64,000 bases of DNA from Fallopia convolvulus (GCA_964016875.1 OZ024728.1:24489328-24553327); one strand, 5' to 3'. Positions 45,833 to 58,757 are shown, counted from the first letter of the stretch. Notes: a model not told the origin generated them from the sequence alone. Made by a program: numbers and translations.

Positions 45833-46637
45833 GATGGTGCCCAAAATAGTAGAATAGGAAGTGGGCCCGGGGTACAAGGAATAAACGGATCCGGTGGGAC
45901 TCCCAAGGTGGATTACGGGACCCATTACCGTACCCATCTCTAAATTAAACAAATCCCGACCTCTGCGAGGTCCTGAGACCTCGACAACGAGGTCTAAACC
46001 TCGTTGCTCAAAAGCTGACACCCCCGCCCTGTCTGGACCATTCAGCGATCACCGCCTCACCACCAAATAGACAATTACCTCACGCTCGACCAATCAAAAG
46101 GCTTGATCTCGGGCGTCCCACATCGAACAAACACCGAAACCCATCCTCTCAAAACACTATAAATAGGGGAGAACCTCGTAGGGAGCAAGGGGTCGAAAAA
46201 CATCTTTAACTCAAGAACTATCTTGCTCGTTGAAGATCGACGTGTTGAATCATCGTCAAAGACCTCGCTATAGACAAGTGAAGTCCATAAAAAGACTTCA
46301 AGTCGCACAAAGTCCTCGTTTGCATTAGAGGCCTCGCAGCATCATCTCGCAGACCACAATCACCACGCATAACTCAAACTCCTCAACCTCGCCGCCAGAG
46401 GTCGTCAGACTGCCTGTGGGGGATAGAATCTTGTAGCAATTAGGAGATCTCGAACCTTGTTAGATCGAGATCTCGAATACTCTTAGGGGGCCTAAAGTGT
46501 AGTCTCGTTTGCTTGTAACCTCGTGATCTGTAACCTCATCATAATAAAACAATAAATAAAGAGCAAGTGTTTGCACGATCGAATAAAAGTAATCTCGTTT
46601 CTTGTCTCCTAGCGCTGGTTTATTTCGGGTTTCATCA
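45833..46637 (+). repeat. Ty3/gypsy 5' LTR
   Basis: Starts TGATGGTGCCC and ends TTTCATCA just before 'tggcgtcgtctgtgggaac'. That sequence is a close match to the GCGCCGTCTGTGGGA primer-binding region of many plant gypsy elements. TATA-like CTATAAATAGG is at 46156-46166. It is rich in CCTCG words. No second copy was found, so the element lost its 3' end. Confidence 0.65.
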
Positions 46638-46715
46638 CTGGCGTCGTCTGTGGGAACCTCTTCATCCTAAGCAGTTTCCCGATTTGTGCAAACCTTGGCT
46701 TTTGAGTCCCTCAAA

Positions 46716-47587
46716 ATGGCCTGTCCAAACAACTTCTTCCCCCAACACCCCGATAACATGCCCGAGACCTCGTAGTGGATGGGCACGGGACCGCCGGGTT
46801 GTCCGTTCGTGGTTCCTCCGGGGTGGGCGCACATTGCGCCACAAAACCCTTACCCGTTCCAAGGGTATGAGCCGGGCGGCGCTCCCCCAAACCCATATCC
46901 CTACCCGGGATATGGACAATACCAGTAGGGCTTCGCCCTTTCATACGTCCCTATGCTGGCCCCGGGCCAACCCCACTCCGAGTACGTACCCGCGTACGTC
47001 CCCGGGCATGTGCCAGGGCGCGAGACGTCGACCAACGGCTCGTCAATGGAGAGGCCCCCCGGGACCCCATGTAGATCTTGAGGTCCCACTCGCGTCGTTC
47101 GAGGATTCAGGATCCGGAGTTGTCCGAGACAGCGGGGAGCGCGATGCACAACCAAAGGCTGCGATCGCAAAAGTCGCGACCATAACCCCAGGTTGAGGCC
47201 GGGAGCCTCTCCCCATTTGTGGACGAGATTCAAAGTGCGACGATGCCCAACGGTTTCCATAGACCACAAATGGGGCTTTATGACGGTTCGGCAGACCCGG
47301 AGGAGCATGTGAAGCACTTCGCTATCCAGATGAACGTCAACTCCTACAACGACAACATTTTTTGTCGTGTCTTCCCAACCACCCTGGAAAAGGCTGCGAT
47401 GATGTGGTTCATCAGTCTCAAGATCGGGTATGTGGCCTCGTTCGCTCAATTGTGCGGGTCCTTTATCGCACACTTCAGCGGTTCGAGAAAGCGCAAGAAG
47501 GACATGCAGGATCTCCGCGGTATTGAGCAGAGAGAGGGCGAGTCACTGGTCTCGACACTCCCTACGGTCTCAGAAAGCTCCACGTAG
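46716..47587 (+). pseudogene. Ty3/gypsy gag remnant
   Basis: From the ATG at 46716: a Pro/Tyr/Gly-rich head (NPYPFQGYEPGGAPPNPYPY) with stops at 46773 and 46926. Then, after a frame change, the retrotransposon gag domain at 47219-47587: GLYDGSADPEEHVKHF, IFCRVFPTTLEKAAMMWF, FAQLCGSFIAHFSGSRKRKK and IEQREGESL. No zinc knuckle, protease or RT follows, so pol is deleted. Confidence 0.75.
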
Positions 47588-48612
47588 AACCTCTCTTGAA
47601 CTTTAAATGCGAAGCCTGGTGGGGGACTCAAAGAAGTTCCTCAAGGCATGAAAGAGCAACGTCCAGGCCACAAGGGGCGAACACCTGGAAAAGAAGGAAG
47701 TTTTGAGACATCGAGTAAAGCGAAGAAAGAAAGAAAACGCGAGGTGATAGGAGGGGAAAGGCACGTGGCACCCTAGGGCTACTTTAACGGATGGGACGTC
47801 TTAGGAAGAATATGAAGTGCCGAAAGGAAAAAAACGAAGAACGGAAGACAGCGGTTGGCAGGCCAAACGTCCCGTCAATCAAACGTCTTGACGTTTGGTC
47901 TCCCGAGAAATTCAAAATTCGAAAAGAAGAGCAGCGAAGGAACCCAACCGTCGGCTGACGCAATGAAAAGCGAGAGCACCACCAGCACCACCCCCGTTTC
48001 TCCGCCGTGACACCGGCGTGAAACGCCGGGAAACAACCATCCCCCCACTAGGGCACAGGGCGATAAAAAAGGTAAGAAACGAAACGCCGAAAAAAGAGTT
48101 AGGTGTGATGCCGAAACACCAGCACCGCCCTCGCCCCCTCCGTTTCGCTGCCGTAACGCCGACGCGAGACACCGGAGGACGGCCGCCTCCCGCTAGGGTG
48201 TGAAAACGGAAAAAGAAGCAAAAACGCCAAAAAACACGAAGAGAGGGTCGGGTACTTACTTGTTCGGAGATTTGCGCGGAGAGGTCGGTGGCGTTCTTAC
48301 AACCATCGAGAAAACCGTCGACTGCTTGCTAAAAGATCGGAAGAACGAGAGAGAGTGAGAGAGAGAGAGAGAGCGTGAGGAAGAAGATGAAGATGAAGCG
48401 TTGAGAGGGCGTGGAAGAGACGCCTTTAAAGAAGGCGAACCTGGGCCTACCCCCATTCCCGAAAAGCTTGTTGGGCCTAATACATCTTTAGAGGCCTACT
48501 AATGAGACTCGGGGGGGACCGGCCCAGAAGTCGCCACATACACAACGAAAGAAAATATCTATGTGTCAGGCCTCGCAGATATACACCTCGCTTCTAGCGA
48601 AAACCTCGCACC
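47588..48612. other. Gypsy 3' region with a diverged tandem repeat
   Basis: Two related ~125-bp blocks at about 47960-48080 and 48095-48210 share 'ccaccagcacc...cccc', 'cgccgtgacaccg/cgccgtaacgccg' and 'ctaggg'. GC-rich tandem repeats between pol and the 3' LTR are known in Tat-type gypsy elements. A GA-rich stretch lies at 48345-48375. I see no coding domain. Confidence 0.4.
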
Positions 48613-51600
48613 TGTAATATCCGCTCTTTTTAACAGAAGAAAGTCGAGTTAATAATAAGTGAAGAGTTACACTTAAGTTAATTCCGTTATAAATGAATGA
48701 AAACTTGCAAAAAAATAAAAATTTATTCTTATGAATGAATTTTTGGCAAGTTCAATTGTATTTAGCGGAAAATTTAAATCTTTTAAAAAAGTGTAACAAA
48801 AGAAATGTTGGGTACATTTTAAAGGCAAATAATAGCAAGTTTATTTATAGTGAAAATGGAAAATAATTTAATTTGTTTTCCTTTTTCTTTTACTCTTTCT
48901 CTTCCTCCTCTTTGTTGTTTCCCTCTTGCTCGGATAAACTTCAACTGATTGCCCGTCCAAAACCTGATGATGGGCGCCGAATTCTTCGATCCTCGTCATG
49001 CTCAGCCCGGACGACACCTAGAAAGGCCTACCCATAGCCTTTTGTGCTGGTTTGACCCATCGTTGCCACCTCTTCTTCCTCCTCTGTTCGCACAACTCAA
49101 CTCATGCCACATGAGTCCCTTCGTGGCGGGAATTCAGGCCCAGTTCTGAGGGGAAAGGAGAACGAGGATAATTGTTGGGCGCTATAAAAGGGATGGAAAG
49201 AATTGTTGTTGACGGGGATGGACGATTTGAGACCAAAAAGATCGAAACGCTCGGTTTTGATCCAAAATACCCAAAACTTCAAAATTGGATTGTGAACTCG
49301 TTTCTTAACCAAAATTCGTGATTCAAGTAGCTATATTTCGAGGAAGAGGAGATCTATAATATCCCTCAATCAATTTGGATGAAAGGATTCAGGAAACGAG
49401 CCAAAATCCACCAAATCAGTTCGTGGTACTGGTTTTCCAGATTTTCAAAGGTTGATGACGAGCGGTTTTCGAGGGCTTCGTACGCAGCCTTACGGCCACC
49501 TATATGGCTGCCACCACCGACAGTATGTAGATCGAGATTCCTACTTGCAGCTGTCGTAGGTTCCTTGTCCACCCCGCCCCTGGTGTCTCCGCGGGAAGCC
49601 GACGAACAGGCCTTCACGATCAGCTTTGTTGCTGAGTTCTTTTACCCAGAAAATTCAGCATCGACGAGTGATGTTCGTGGACCTCGTGCACCGCCTTCCA
49701 GCCATATTTTTGGACGCCAATTCCAACAGTAGGTAGAGGGTAATATCTTCTTCCATCTGCTGCAAGTTCCGTTGCCACCATGATTCTGGTGTCGCCTCCA
49801 CGAGTCGGTGAACAAGAGTTCGCGACCAGCTTTGGTACTGGTTTATTGTGCCCAGAAATTCAGCCTTGGCGAGTGATGTTTATCGCCTTTGTTCTCCGTT
49901 TTCATTCAATGAATTAAAGTTCCGTTGCCAACAATAGAAAAAGGGTGATGAGGAATTCTAACTATCACTTGAATCACCCAAAACGGATATCAAACGAAGT
50001 CGCTAGCCATGGACGAAGTTGGCTCGTCGTAGCTTTGTTTCCGGACTTTTTATGGATTTAAGTGAAAAGAAAAGGGAAAGATGTATGGAACCGGATTTGC
50101 CTCGGAATGCGTGACATAAATTCCGACGGATCATCTTGATTCAGATATTGCCTCGTTTTGCGCATCACATCGTTTTGTGTGCCGCTTGATTTGCGTGCAA
50201 GCAAATCCCGAAAAACGTATCGCTAGGTAATTTCCGTCTTTCGAGCTTGACTTATATTAAAGAATGATTTTAGGATAAGATCATTCAAAGTCGGGTTTTC
50301 GTATTAAATCTCGTAAAGCGTGATTTATCGAATTGATTAAATAATAAAGTCAGATTAAGTCAAGCAAGTACTTGACAAATTATTATAAGGACATAATAAT
50401 TTGTAGTTAATCTTGAAACGGAAATAAATTAATTATAATTTATTTCTATATTCTTTCCGGTACAACCCGAGCTCGAGTCTTGGATGCACGTCATTCGAGA
50501 TGAAACTAATCGCCTTAAGAGGAGAAATCTCGTATAAGGCAAGTGGACGGTTCTCTCTTGCATTAATATTATTAAATGAGGAATTGAATACCATTTAATA
50601 TTTGTGTTGGGAACAACTTGTGTGCTTAATAAAATATGATAGGCTATTATATTCGTTAGAAATAATGACCATGTTGTTTATTCAGTTTTGCGCTAGAACA
50701 GGATGTAGGTCCGTTATGTGTGACCTTATGTGTTTAGTTGTCTCATGCTGAGACATTATTATGAAATAGAGTAGTTCAAGGACAGATGATCATGGATGAA
50801 ACAGGCCCTCTGATCTCGGTTGTTGGCCGAATCTCGGTTGTTGGCCGAGCACATTTAAAGGATCATGGATGAAATAGGCCCTCTGATCTCGGTTGTTGGC
50901 CGAATTCGGTTGTTGACCGAGCATATATAAATGATCATGGATGAAATAGGCCATCTGATCTCGGTTGTTGGCCGAACTATGTAAAAACTATTAAATGACG
51001 CGAGTGCACAATTTGAAAGTAATGAAAGATAAGTGCGTTAGGCACATTAATGTACCAAAATGGTTAGTCCATTTAATAACCATTCTTGCTCCCGGTTATG
51101 AATGATTCTTAATCAAACTTTGATTAAGTCAATCTGATTAGTCGACGGAGGCTTTTCAAAATGTTATGTGATTAATATGAGTTCCCAACAATTGTTCATG
51201 TTTCGTAAAGGAACCACAAGTTGTGGTGTTCTATCTCTTGAATATGCATGCCTCATTCTTATCCTCTATGGGACTGCTAAATGTTGCTTCATCGACCGGT
51301 TGTCATTCGGATTTCGATGCCAAAATGTTTAGTCACTACCATAAGAACCAGTCAATTTCTCCACTTGCTTAGTCTTTCATTAGACTAACCTGACCACCTT
51401 ATTCAATTGCATTGCCGGCTGGTGTCCACCGTTGTATACGACACATCATGTATTTCGTGGAAGCTGATTTGAGAAGTGGATCAAGAAGTTGAAGAAAAGT
51501 TTCCAGAAGTTGTGTTTGAGCGAAGTTTATGGTTGAGCCACTACAAAGCTATGTTGGGAAAGAAGAAGATAAGAGTTTACATACTAAAGACTTTGTTCAG

Positions 51601-51891
51601 ATAAAAGACTGTTCTATCATCTTGTCATAAAAACTAATGTTGTTTTAAGACCGTTTATATTTATTCCGATGTAACGTTTTCTTAAACTTTGTTAAGTTGG
51701 AGTTGTCAAATAATAAAGATTAAGTTCTTCTACAACATGTTGTGGTCTTTCACCTTCATACTTCTGTTTTAAATGATTCCAGCTTTTGGATTTTTAGTTT
51801 GTTCAGTCAGTTTAAAGCCTTGGGTAGCTTCGGTTTAGTCTTAATCGGGGTTACTGGCGGTAATACCTCTAGGGTAGGAAGGGGTGTTACA
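48613..51891. mobile_element. Possible ~3.3-kb solo LTR (chromovirus-like)
   Basis: The left edge reads TGTAATATCCGCTC; the right edge reads GGGGTGTTACA (TGTAACACCCC on minus). TGTAAYAYCC is a common start of plant chromovirus (Tekay/Del) LTRs, and LTRs of ~3 kb occur there. The flanking bases (GCACC, GCGAG) do not match as a 5-bp duplication. The right edge could therefore belong to a different copy. ORFs inside (49366-49732, 51742-51978) show no domain. Two diverged ~120-bp repeats lie at 49560-49680 and 49755-49880. Confidence 0.45.
50785..50985. repeat. Minisatellite with CTCGGTTGTTGGCCGAG hairpins
   Basis: Three imperfect copies of a ~75-bp unit (GATCATGGATGAAATAGGCC, then CTCTGATCTCGGTTGTTGGC). 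Each holds one or two small hairpins with CTCGG/CCGAG stems. It lies within the proposed long LTR. Confidence 0.8.
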
Positions 51892-52042
51892 GCGAGGACC
51901 TATGTTTTGGCCTGTAACGTCACAAGGCGTCCCTTGTTAGTTTTTTGTAAAGTCATCGTTGTTTTCACACGTGTATGATGATGTAACAATATAATGTAAA
52001 AAGAAAGTAATATGTGATATGTACCTTGTTTTTACGCTACAT

Positions 52043-53670
52043 GTTCTAGAAATGGTACAGCTTCAGGTTCATCGTGTTCCAGCTTCTGGGGACCATCTTC
52101 CCATCACATGATATCAACTCGTAGGCTCCTTGTCCCACGATCTTTGTAATTTGATAAGGTCCTTCCCAATTGGCTCCTAACTTGCCAGCATTTAACTCTT
52201 GCGTGTTTTGGAAGACCTTCCTTAATACCCAATCTCCCACTTGAAACGCTTTTGCATTAACACGTTTGTTGTAACTCCGAGGCATTCCCTGTTTATATGC
52301 TGCCAAGCGAACTGACGCTTCATCTCGTAACTCGTCAACCGTGTCCAAATGATGTAACAAGTTAGGTAAATTTGACTCTTCCGTAATAAGTCCATATCGG
52401 ACTGTGGGCAAAGTCACTTCTACCGATAACACGGCTTCGCATCCATAAACCAAGGAAAAAGGCGTATGCCCTGTAGTAGTCTTAGGAGTCGTTCGATCGG
52501 ACCATAGAATAAGGGGTAGCTCGTCTGCCCATCTTTCCTTTGCCTCTTTAAGACGCTTCTTCAAGTTATTGATGATTACCTTGTTGCTCGCTTCTGCCTG
52601 ACCATTGGCTTGAGGATAACGTGGTGTCGACATCACCAATTGGATGTTGTATTGCTGGCAAAATGATCTTGTCTTGTCACTGATAAACTGGGATTCATTG
52701 TCACACACTTCGGCTTCAAATGATGTAACAAGTTAGTTAAATTTGACTCTTTCGTAGTAAGTCCATATCGGACTGTGGGCAAAGTCACTTCTACCGGTAA
52801 CATGGCTTCGCATCCATAAACCAAGAAAAAAGGCGTATGCCCTGTAGCAGTCTTAGGAGTCGTTCGATCGGACCATAGAATAAGGGGTAACTCGTCTGCC
52901 CATCTTCCCTTTGCCTCTTTAAGACGCTTCTTCAAGTTATTGATGATTACCTTGTTGCTCGCTTCTGCCTGACCATTGGCTTGAAGATAACGTGGTGTCG
53001 ACATCACAAATTGGATGTTGTATTGCTGGCAAAATGATCTTGTCTTGTCACTGATAAACTGGGATCCATTGTCACATACTATGGTGGCAGGTATTCCGAA
53101 CCTACTCAAGATATTTCTTTTTATGAATGAAATAACCTGAGTGTCTTTGACTTCTTTAAAGGCTTCGGCTTCAGTCCGCTTGGAGAAGTAGTCGGTCATT
53201 GCTAAGATGTAGACGCGTTGTCCTGAAGCTGGAGGAAGCTTTCCCACGATGTCCATTCCCCATTTCATGAATGGCCAAGGGGAAGTTATAGGAAGTACCC
53301 CCTGTATGATTTCCACATTCTCCATCGTGTATGTCTTGTAACACCTTCTGTACCTCTTCCTCCTTTACGCATCGAGCGTACATTCCTGACGACATCCACT
53401 TGAACAAGATGTCATTCTTAATAGTGAAGGTAGAAGCTTTTACCTTAAGTCGTTGAGCTTCTCCTTTATCATCAGGTAGAACTCCATCCCGTAGCCACCT
53501 TAAGTAAGGTGTTACCCACGAGGTGTCTTCATCGGAGTCCCGAATCTCAAACACATCTGCTTCTTTAATTATGGATGGGGCATCAAGGTACACAAAAGGT
53601 ATTTTGTCATATTCTCTTGGGTCGATAGCGGATCCGAGGTTGGCCAAGGCGTCTGCTTGCGTGTTAGCAT
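52043..53670 (-). pseudogene. Tat-type gypsy integrase, tandemly duplicated
   Basis: Minus-strand readings show the zinc-binding region (IHDGECGNHTGG, 53330-53640) and the core with D, D and E: MKWGMDIVGKLPPASG, VCDNGSQFIS and PQANGQAEASNKVIINNLKK. The C-terminal part follows (GDWVLRKVFQNTQELNAGKL, GPYQITKIVGQGAYEL). A 371-bp block is present twice (52347-52717 and 52718-53088). Because 371 is not a multiple of 3, the frame breaks. Sequence left of 52043 (to 51892) is probably the element's 3' UTR; no polypurine tract or 3' LTR is present. Confidence 0.85.
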
Positions 53671-55560
53671 CCCGAGGAACTTGCTTTATCTCAAAATGTT
53701 TGAAATTTTTAATGATCTCTTAGACTTTCTCTAAATACGCCTTCATCTTTGAATCCCTGGCAACATATGAGTTTGAAACTTGACTTACAATAAGTAACGA
53801 ATCACAAATTACCTCAATTTCTTGCACGTTCAAGTCTTTAGCAACGAGTAACCCTTCTATAAGCGCCTCATATTCTGCTTCATTGTTAGTAGCTTTGAAT
53901 GTACATCGAATAGCTTGGGCTATCCTATCCCTCTGTGGTGACTTCAGGACTACCCCCAATCCTACGCCAACCTGATTTGACGCTCCATCTGTATGCATCA
54001 ACCACTTGCCGCTCCCTGTTACATGTAACATATGTTGGTCTTCTTGTTCTAAAGTGGTAGGAGTGAATTCAACCACAAAATCTGCCAAGGCTTGAGACTT
54101 CATTCCGGTTCTTGGCTCGTAAAGGATGTCGTAACCATTTAAGTGGATCAACCATCTTGTTAGCCGACCTGACAATTCTGGCTTTGACATGATACTCTTC
54201 ATTGGATAATTAGTCCTCACGATGATAGAATGACTTTCAAAATAAGGACGTAATTTTATTGAAGCCATTACCAAAGATAATACTAGTTTTTCCATGGGGG
54301 AATACCTGGTTCCCGCATCAAGCAAGATTTTACTTACGTAATAAATGAGCAACTGGTCTCCATTCTCTTCCCGGATCAAGACGGCGCTCACTGCTACTTC
54401 GGTCACGGCCAAGTACACGTATAACTTCTCATCTGGCTTGGGCTTGGAAAGTACCTGCGGGTTAGATAAATAATTTTTCAACTCTCTAAAGGCCTTTTCA
54501 TGTGCTTCCGTCTATTCAAATGACTTGTTCTTCTTCAAGACGTCGTAGAACAACTTGTTTCTGTCCGAGGATCCCGATATGAACTGGTTCAGTGCAACTA
54601 CTCTTCCTGTTAACTTTTGGACGTCTTTGACGCACTTCGGTGATTGCAACTCCATTATTGCCTTGATCTAGTCTGGACTCGCCTCGATTCCTCTCTGCGT
54701 CACTATGTATCCAAGGAATTTCCCTAATGTAACTCCGAAAGAGCACTTGGTTGGATTGAATTTCATCTTGTAACTTCGCAGGATCTGGAATGTGTCTTTC
54801 AAGTGGGTAATGTGGTCTTCCGCCTTTAACGACTTGACTAACATGTCGTCGATGTATACCTCCATTGTATCCCCCAGTTTTTCCTGAAACATCTTATTCA
54901 CCAATCTCTGATAAGTAGCACCCGTGTTTTTTAACCCGAAGGGCATAACTTTGTAACAATAGGTTCCCTGATTGGTTACGAATACGGTTTTTTCTTGATC
55001 ATCGGGATGCATCATTATCTGATGATATCCACTAAATGCATCCATGAAAGTTAAGAGCTCATGCCATGTTGTTGCATCCACCATTGCATCAATATAAGGG
55101 AAAGGGAACAAGTCTTTAGGGCATGCTTTGTTTAAATCGGTAAAGTCTACGCAAACGCGCCACTTAGCATTTTTCTTTTTTACGACTACCACATTCGCAA
55201 GCCAATTAGGATATTTAACTTCTCCAATTTTTCCGGATTCAAGCAAGGATTTTACGTCATCGTTGATTACCTGATTTCGTTCGGGTGCGAACTTGCGCCT
55301 TTTCTACTTCCCTGGTGGCACCTTCTTATTGACATTAAGGGCGTGCGTAATCACATTAGGATCAATGCCCACCATATCCTCGTTCGACCATGCAAAACAA
55401 TCACTGTAGGACCGTAGAAACTCCACCAATTGTTTATGTAAAGTTGGCTCTAGATCTGCTCCTATTTTAAGTTTCCTAGACGGATCTAGTGGATCAAGAG
55501 CCACTTCTTCAAGCTCTGGAGTCTCCAGCTTTACGTAGTAAGTGGTTGGTCTACAGTCCT
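53671..55560 (-). pseudogene. Tat-type gypsy RT and two RNase H domains
   Basis: RT (54650-55303): KYPNWLANVVVVKKKNAKWR, VDFTDLNKACPKD, FMDAFSGYHQI, FVTNQGTYCYKVMPFGLKN and the catalytic YIDD (MEVYIDDMLVKS). The usual RNase H follows (54200-54481: YVSKILLDAGTRYSPMEK). A second, archaeal-like RNase H comes next (53720-54020: MHTDGASNQVGVGLGVVLKS, ATNNEAEYEALIEGL, VICDSLLIVSQV). Two RNase H domains in tandem are the mark of the Tat lineage. The frame is broken near 54500-54660, 55305 and 55565. Confidence 0.85.
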
Positions 55561-55564
55561 TTAA

Positions 55565-57731
55565 TTGCTAATCTGACGACTTTTTCCCTGTTTCAAGTTG
55601 TAAGTTCTTGGAAGTCGTTGCTTTCATCGTTACGGAGTAGCATTCCCTTGCTAACTTCTGTTCCCCCTTAATTTCTTGAACTCCCCATGGAATCGGGAAC
55701 TTCACGCATTGATGATAAGTAGAAGGGATAGCCCTCATCCCGTGTATCCATGGCCTGCCCAAAATGACATTAAAGGGTGAAGGGCAATCAAGTACTTGGA
55801 ATTTTACCTGGTAGTTTATTCCTCCTGCAACGGTTGGTCAGGATATTTCTCCCAACGTGTTGCGTGATTCGCCACTGAAGCCAACCAAAGTCGTAGATTT
55901 CTTGACAATGTCATCCATCTTGAGACCTAAGTTCCTGTTCTTCGACATCATCGAAGGTGATTGGCATCACTGCAAGACTTGTTCGTGAAGGAGCTCTGGG
56001 GCATTCTCTTCTAGTATCCCTCGCGATTCTTTTTGCTGCGGAATATGTTATGCCACAAATCTCTGATCCCCCGGTGATAACGTTGATTACTCCAGTGTGC
56101 TTCGGGGGTGGTGGCGTACTAGCTTTTTCTTTGTTGCACTCTAGCTGCTCCTTCGCTCTTTCCGATATTAATTCTTTGAGGTGCCCCCTTCGTAATAATT
56201 CGCTCACCTCCTTTCGCAACGCGATGCATTCATCGGTCCGGTGTCCATGATCAAAGTGGAAGTCACACCATCTAGAATTATCTTTCTGGTGCGAGGGCAC
56301 GTTACTCTTCCGAGGCCATTTGACAGTATCCCTCATGTTGTTGAGAGTTCGGACTACCTCGGTTACATCCACACAGAAATTGTAATGGGAAAGTTTGGGA
56401 GGCAGTCTAGGATTTTCATATCTTTTGCCTTGCCTGGCGAATGTTGTATTGATGGTTGTTTTGGTAGGAGGTGCGGTGGGGTATGGAGCGTATCTTGTTT
56501 CTCGCCTTCCTTCTCTTCGGTCTGGCCGGTGAGGGCTGATTGCTTTTTCGACAAAGAGGTCGTCTTCCTCCAATCGAACATGTGCTAACGCTTTCACCTG
56601 CACTTCATCGAAATTCGAACAAGGATATTTAGTTAATTCACGATATAACTCAGGATTATAAACCGATATGCCTCTTCGGAATGCCTCCACAACTGTAGCA
56701 GCATTGCATCCCTCAATGGTCACCAATTCCTCGTTGTAACGGTTGAGGAAGGCCTTCAAAGATTCACTCGATCTCTGGACCATGCGGTACAAATCACTTG
56801 ATCGTTTCTTAGCGTGTCGACTGCTTGCAAATCTTATCCTGAACTTGTCAATTAACTCAGCAAAAGATGAAATACTTCCAAGGGGTAAGTGTGAATGCCA
56901 GTTAAGTGCGGGTCCGGATAACGTGTTCCCGAACCAACGACACATAACAATCTCCTTCATGTCAAAAGGGATTGTACTGATATTCATAGCCTGTTTAAAT
57001 GCGGCTATATGTTGATCGAGATCCGTTACTCCCTCGTACTTAGGTACGTCAGGAACGTGATACTTTCGGGAGATATCAACTCTTGCGATAGCAGGCACAA
57101 AGGGAGAATCGGTGTAACCATCTCTCCTTTCCATTGCTATCGGTTGAGGTGCCCCTAGGACCTGAGTAATTCGATCTTCCAAGGCTTTAAGGCGTTCCCG
57201 TAATTGGGAAACCTCAGTATCTTCCCGTATCGCCCTTAAGGAATTACCATTTACCTGATACCCGGTTACTGGCTTGACGACATCAGGTGTTAAGAGACTT
57301 GGGTCATCCATATCTAATCGTCTGGCGACTCCTTCTACCATATCGGTTCCGCGGGGTCGGGTTGGAGCTGATTGTACCTGAGATCGAAGCAAATTACGCT
57401 CATTAGTTAAAGTTTCAATTTGCTTCTTGTATACCTCGGTGAATTTGGCATTGGCCTGTTTCTGGCTTTCCAGGTCCTTTTGGAGAGCGATCATTGCTGC
57501 TCGGAGTTCCATGATGACATCGGCATCGCCTCCTCCAACTCCTCATTGTTCGGAAGTACCAGGGTTACCATTGGTGTTTCCAGAACCTTGCTCAACTCCG
57601 TCCACATTCCCGACTCCATCTACGTTCCCGGTACCGTCTACATTCCTGGCGCCTTGGTTGTTGGTTTCCTCATTGCCCTCGTGATTGTCGAGATCTCCTA
57701 CATGGTTGTAAGTAGTTTGGATTCCATCCAT
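55565..57731 (-). pseudogene. Tat-type gypsy gag and protease
   Basis: The ATG at 57731 opens a short head with repeated GNVDG words. A TGA at about 57543 interrupts, and the frame is then open to 55911. The core gag domain is at 56560-57010: FKQAMNISTIPFDMKEIVMC, WHSHLPLGSISSFAELIDKF. A basic tail and a degenerate knuckle follow, WCDFHFDHGHRTDECIALRK (about 56200-56260), of the kind typical for Tat. Protease sequence (about 55565-55900; a GRPWIHGMRAIPSTYHQ block is clear) follows after stops. Confidence 0.85.
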
Positions 57732-57799
57732 CTCGTTAATAGATTATGTAGCTGCTTTAGCGTATCTTCTTTTTTGGCTAGGGCCCCACGGTGGGCGCT

Positions 57800-58270
57800 A
57801 ATTATTTTGGGCAGGATAATCGCACTAACGCGTTACCTGCTATAATGTGGGAAGTCCTAACCAAACAGAATTTGTAACGCGTTACAAATTACAAGCAAGT
57901 AGTCGAACAAGATAAAAGAGCAAGAAAAGTAATGGCAGTAGAATGATAGGACTGATATTATGATCGAGATCGTGAATCTTCTGTAAATACAAAGGGATGC
58001 TTTGAGCGAAGTAAAAGGACTAGTAAAAAGGCTTGAGCTTTCGTAAGTAATTTTGAGTATCGTCCCTATTTATAACCTTCTTCCCCACTTCGACCGTTGG
58101 CAGAAACGCCTGGCAAATCCCGGAGATCTAGCCCCCGTCGTTAATGAAATTCCCGGAGATTTCAGCTCTGCTTTGACTGCTCCGTCGTCTTCTCCTTCTA
58201 TCGATTCACTCGGATCAATTGTTCTGGGCTTGTAACATTCCTTTTGGGCCAAATTTCGGAGGGCCCAACA
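57800..58270 (-). repeat. 5' LTR of the Tat-type gypsy element
   Basis: On minus it starts TGTTGGGCCCTCCG at 58270 and runs to about 57800, next to a putative primer site (AGCGCCCACCGTGGGGCC). It includes a TATA-like TATAAATAGGG (58066-58076) and a 22-bp perfect palindrome at 57869-57890 (half AATTTGTAACG). No matching 3' LTR was seen at the other end. Confidence 0.55.
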
Positions 58271-58481
58271 CTAAATATATTAAATGTTAATCTGTTATGG
58301 TGTGCAGTCTTATTTGCTAGAGTTCAGAGTAGCTCCTGGTCTTGGCTCATTTCTAGACTCTTTATCACCTGGTGGATCCTATCTTTTGATGCCTCTAAGC
58401 ATTTTTCTCTATGTACTTTATTATTAATCACAGACATTTTTCTTACTTGATGTAACTTTTTTGTAAAAATGAAATCATCAG

Positions 58482-58757
58482 GCGTTGTTGTGCTACTGGA
58501 TGACTACAAACATGTTCTCTGCCTGCTTCAACTATGGTAAGTCCTGGAAGTCATCTCCTCCAAAACTTTGGGTTTCTAGTCATGCTTAATTATGCGAACC
58601 AATTTCGCAACCGAATCATTAATTTCTTGTGTTGGGTCTTTAATTTTCAGTCATTAGTGATCCCAGAGTGGTGAAGGCTTTGGGCACCCCAGGGATAACA
58701 TCAGAAAGTCCCTCTCCCACCTCAGCTGAAGATAAACAAAGCTCAAGGGACAAGTGA
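58482..58757 (+). pseudogene. Last two exons of an OXA1/YidC-type gene
   Basis: Exon 58482-58536 reads ALLCYWMTTNMFSACFNY and is joined in phase, across an intron with GTAAGT...TTTCAG borders, to 58651-58757 (VISDPRVVKALGTPGITSES, ending KQSSRDK and a stop). The block 'ALxCYWxTxNxFS' is the signature of the last membrane segment of OXA1-type insertases, followed by 'P.V...L.IP'. These proteins insert membrane proteins in mitochondria (or thylakoids for ALB3). The acceptor AG at 58480-58481 shows an upstream exon existed. None is present before the gypsy LTR border at 58270, so the gene is cut off here or its 5' part lies beyond the insertion. Confidence 0.6.

Noticed and set aside
46567..47473. 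Long ORFs over the gypsy gag region on both strands (up to 209 codons)
   Set aside because: Shadow frames of a GC-rich gag sequence; the gag blocks are in other frames.
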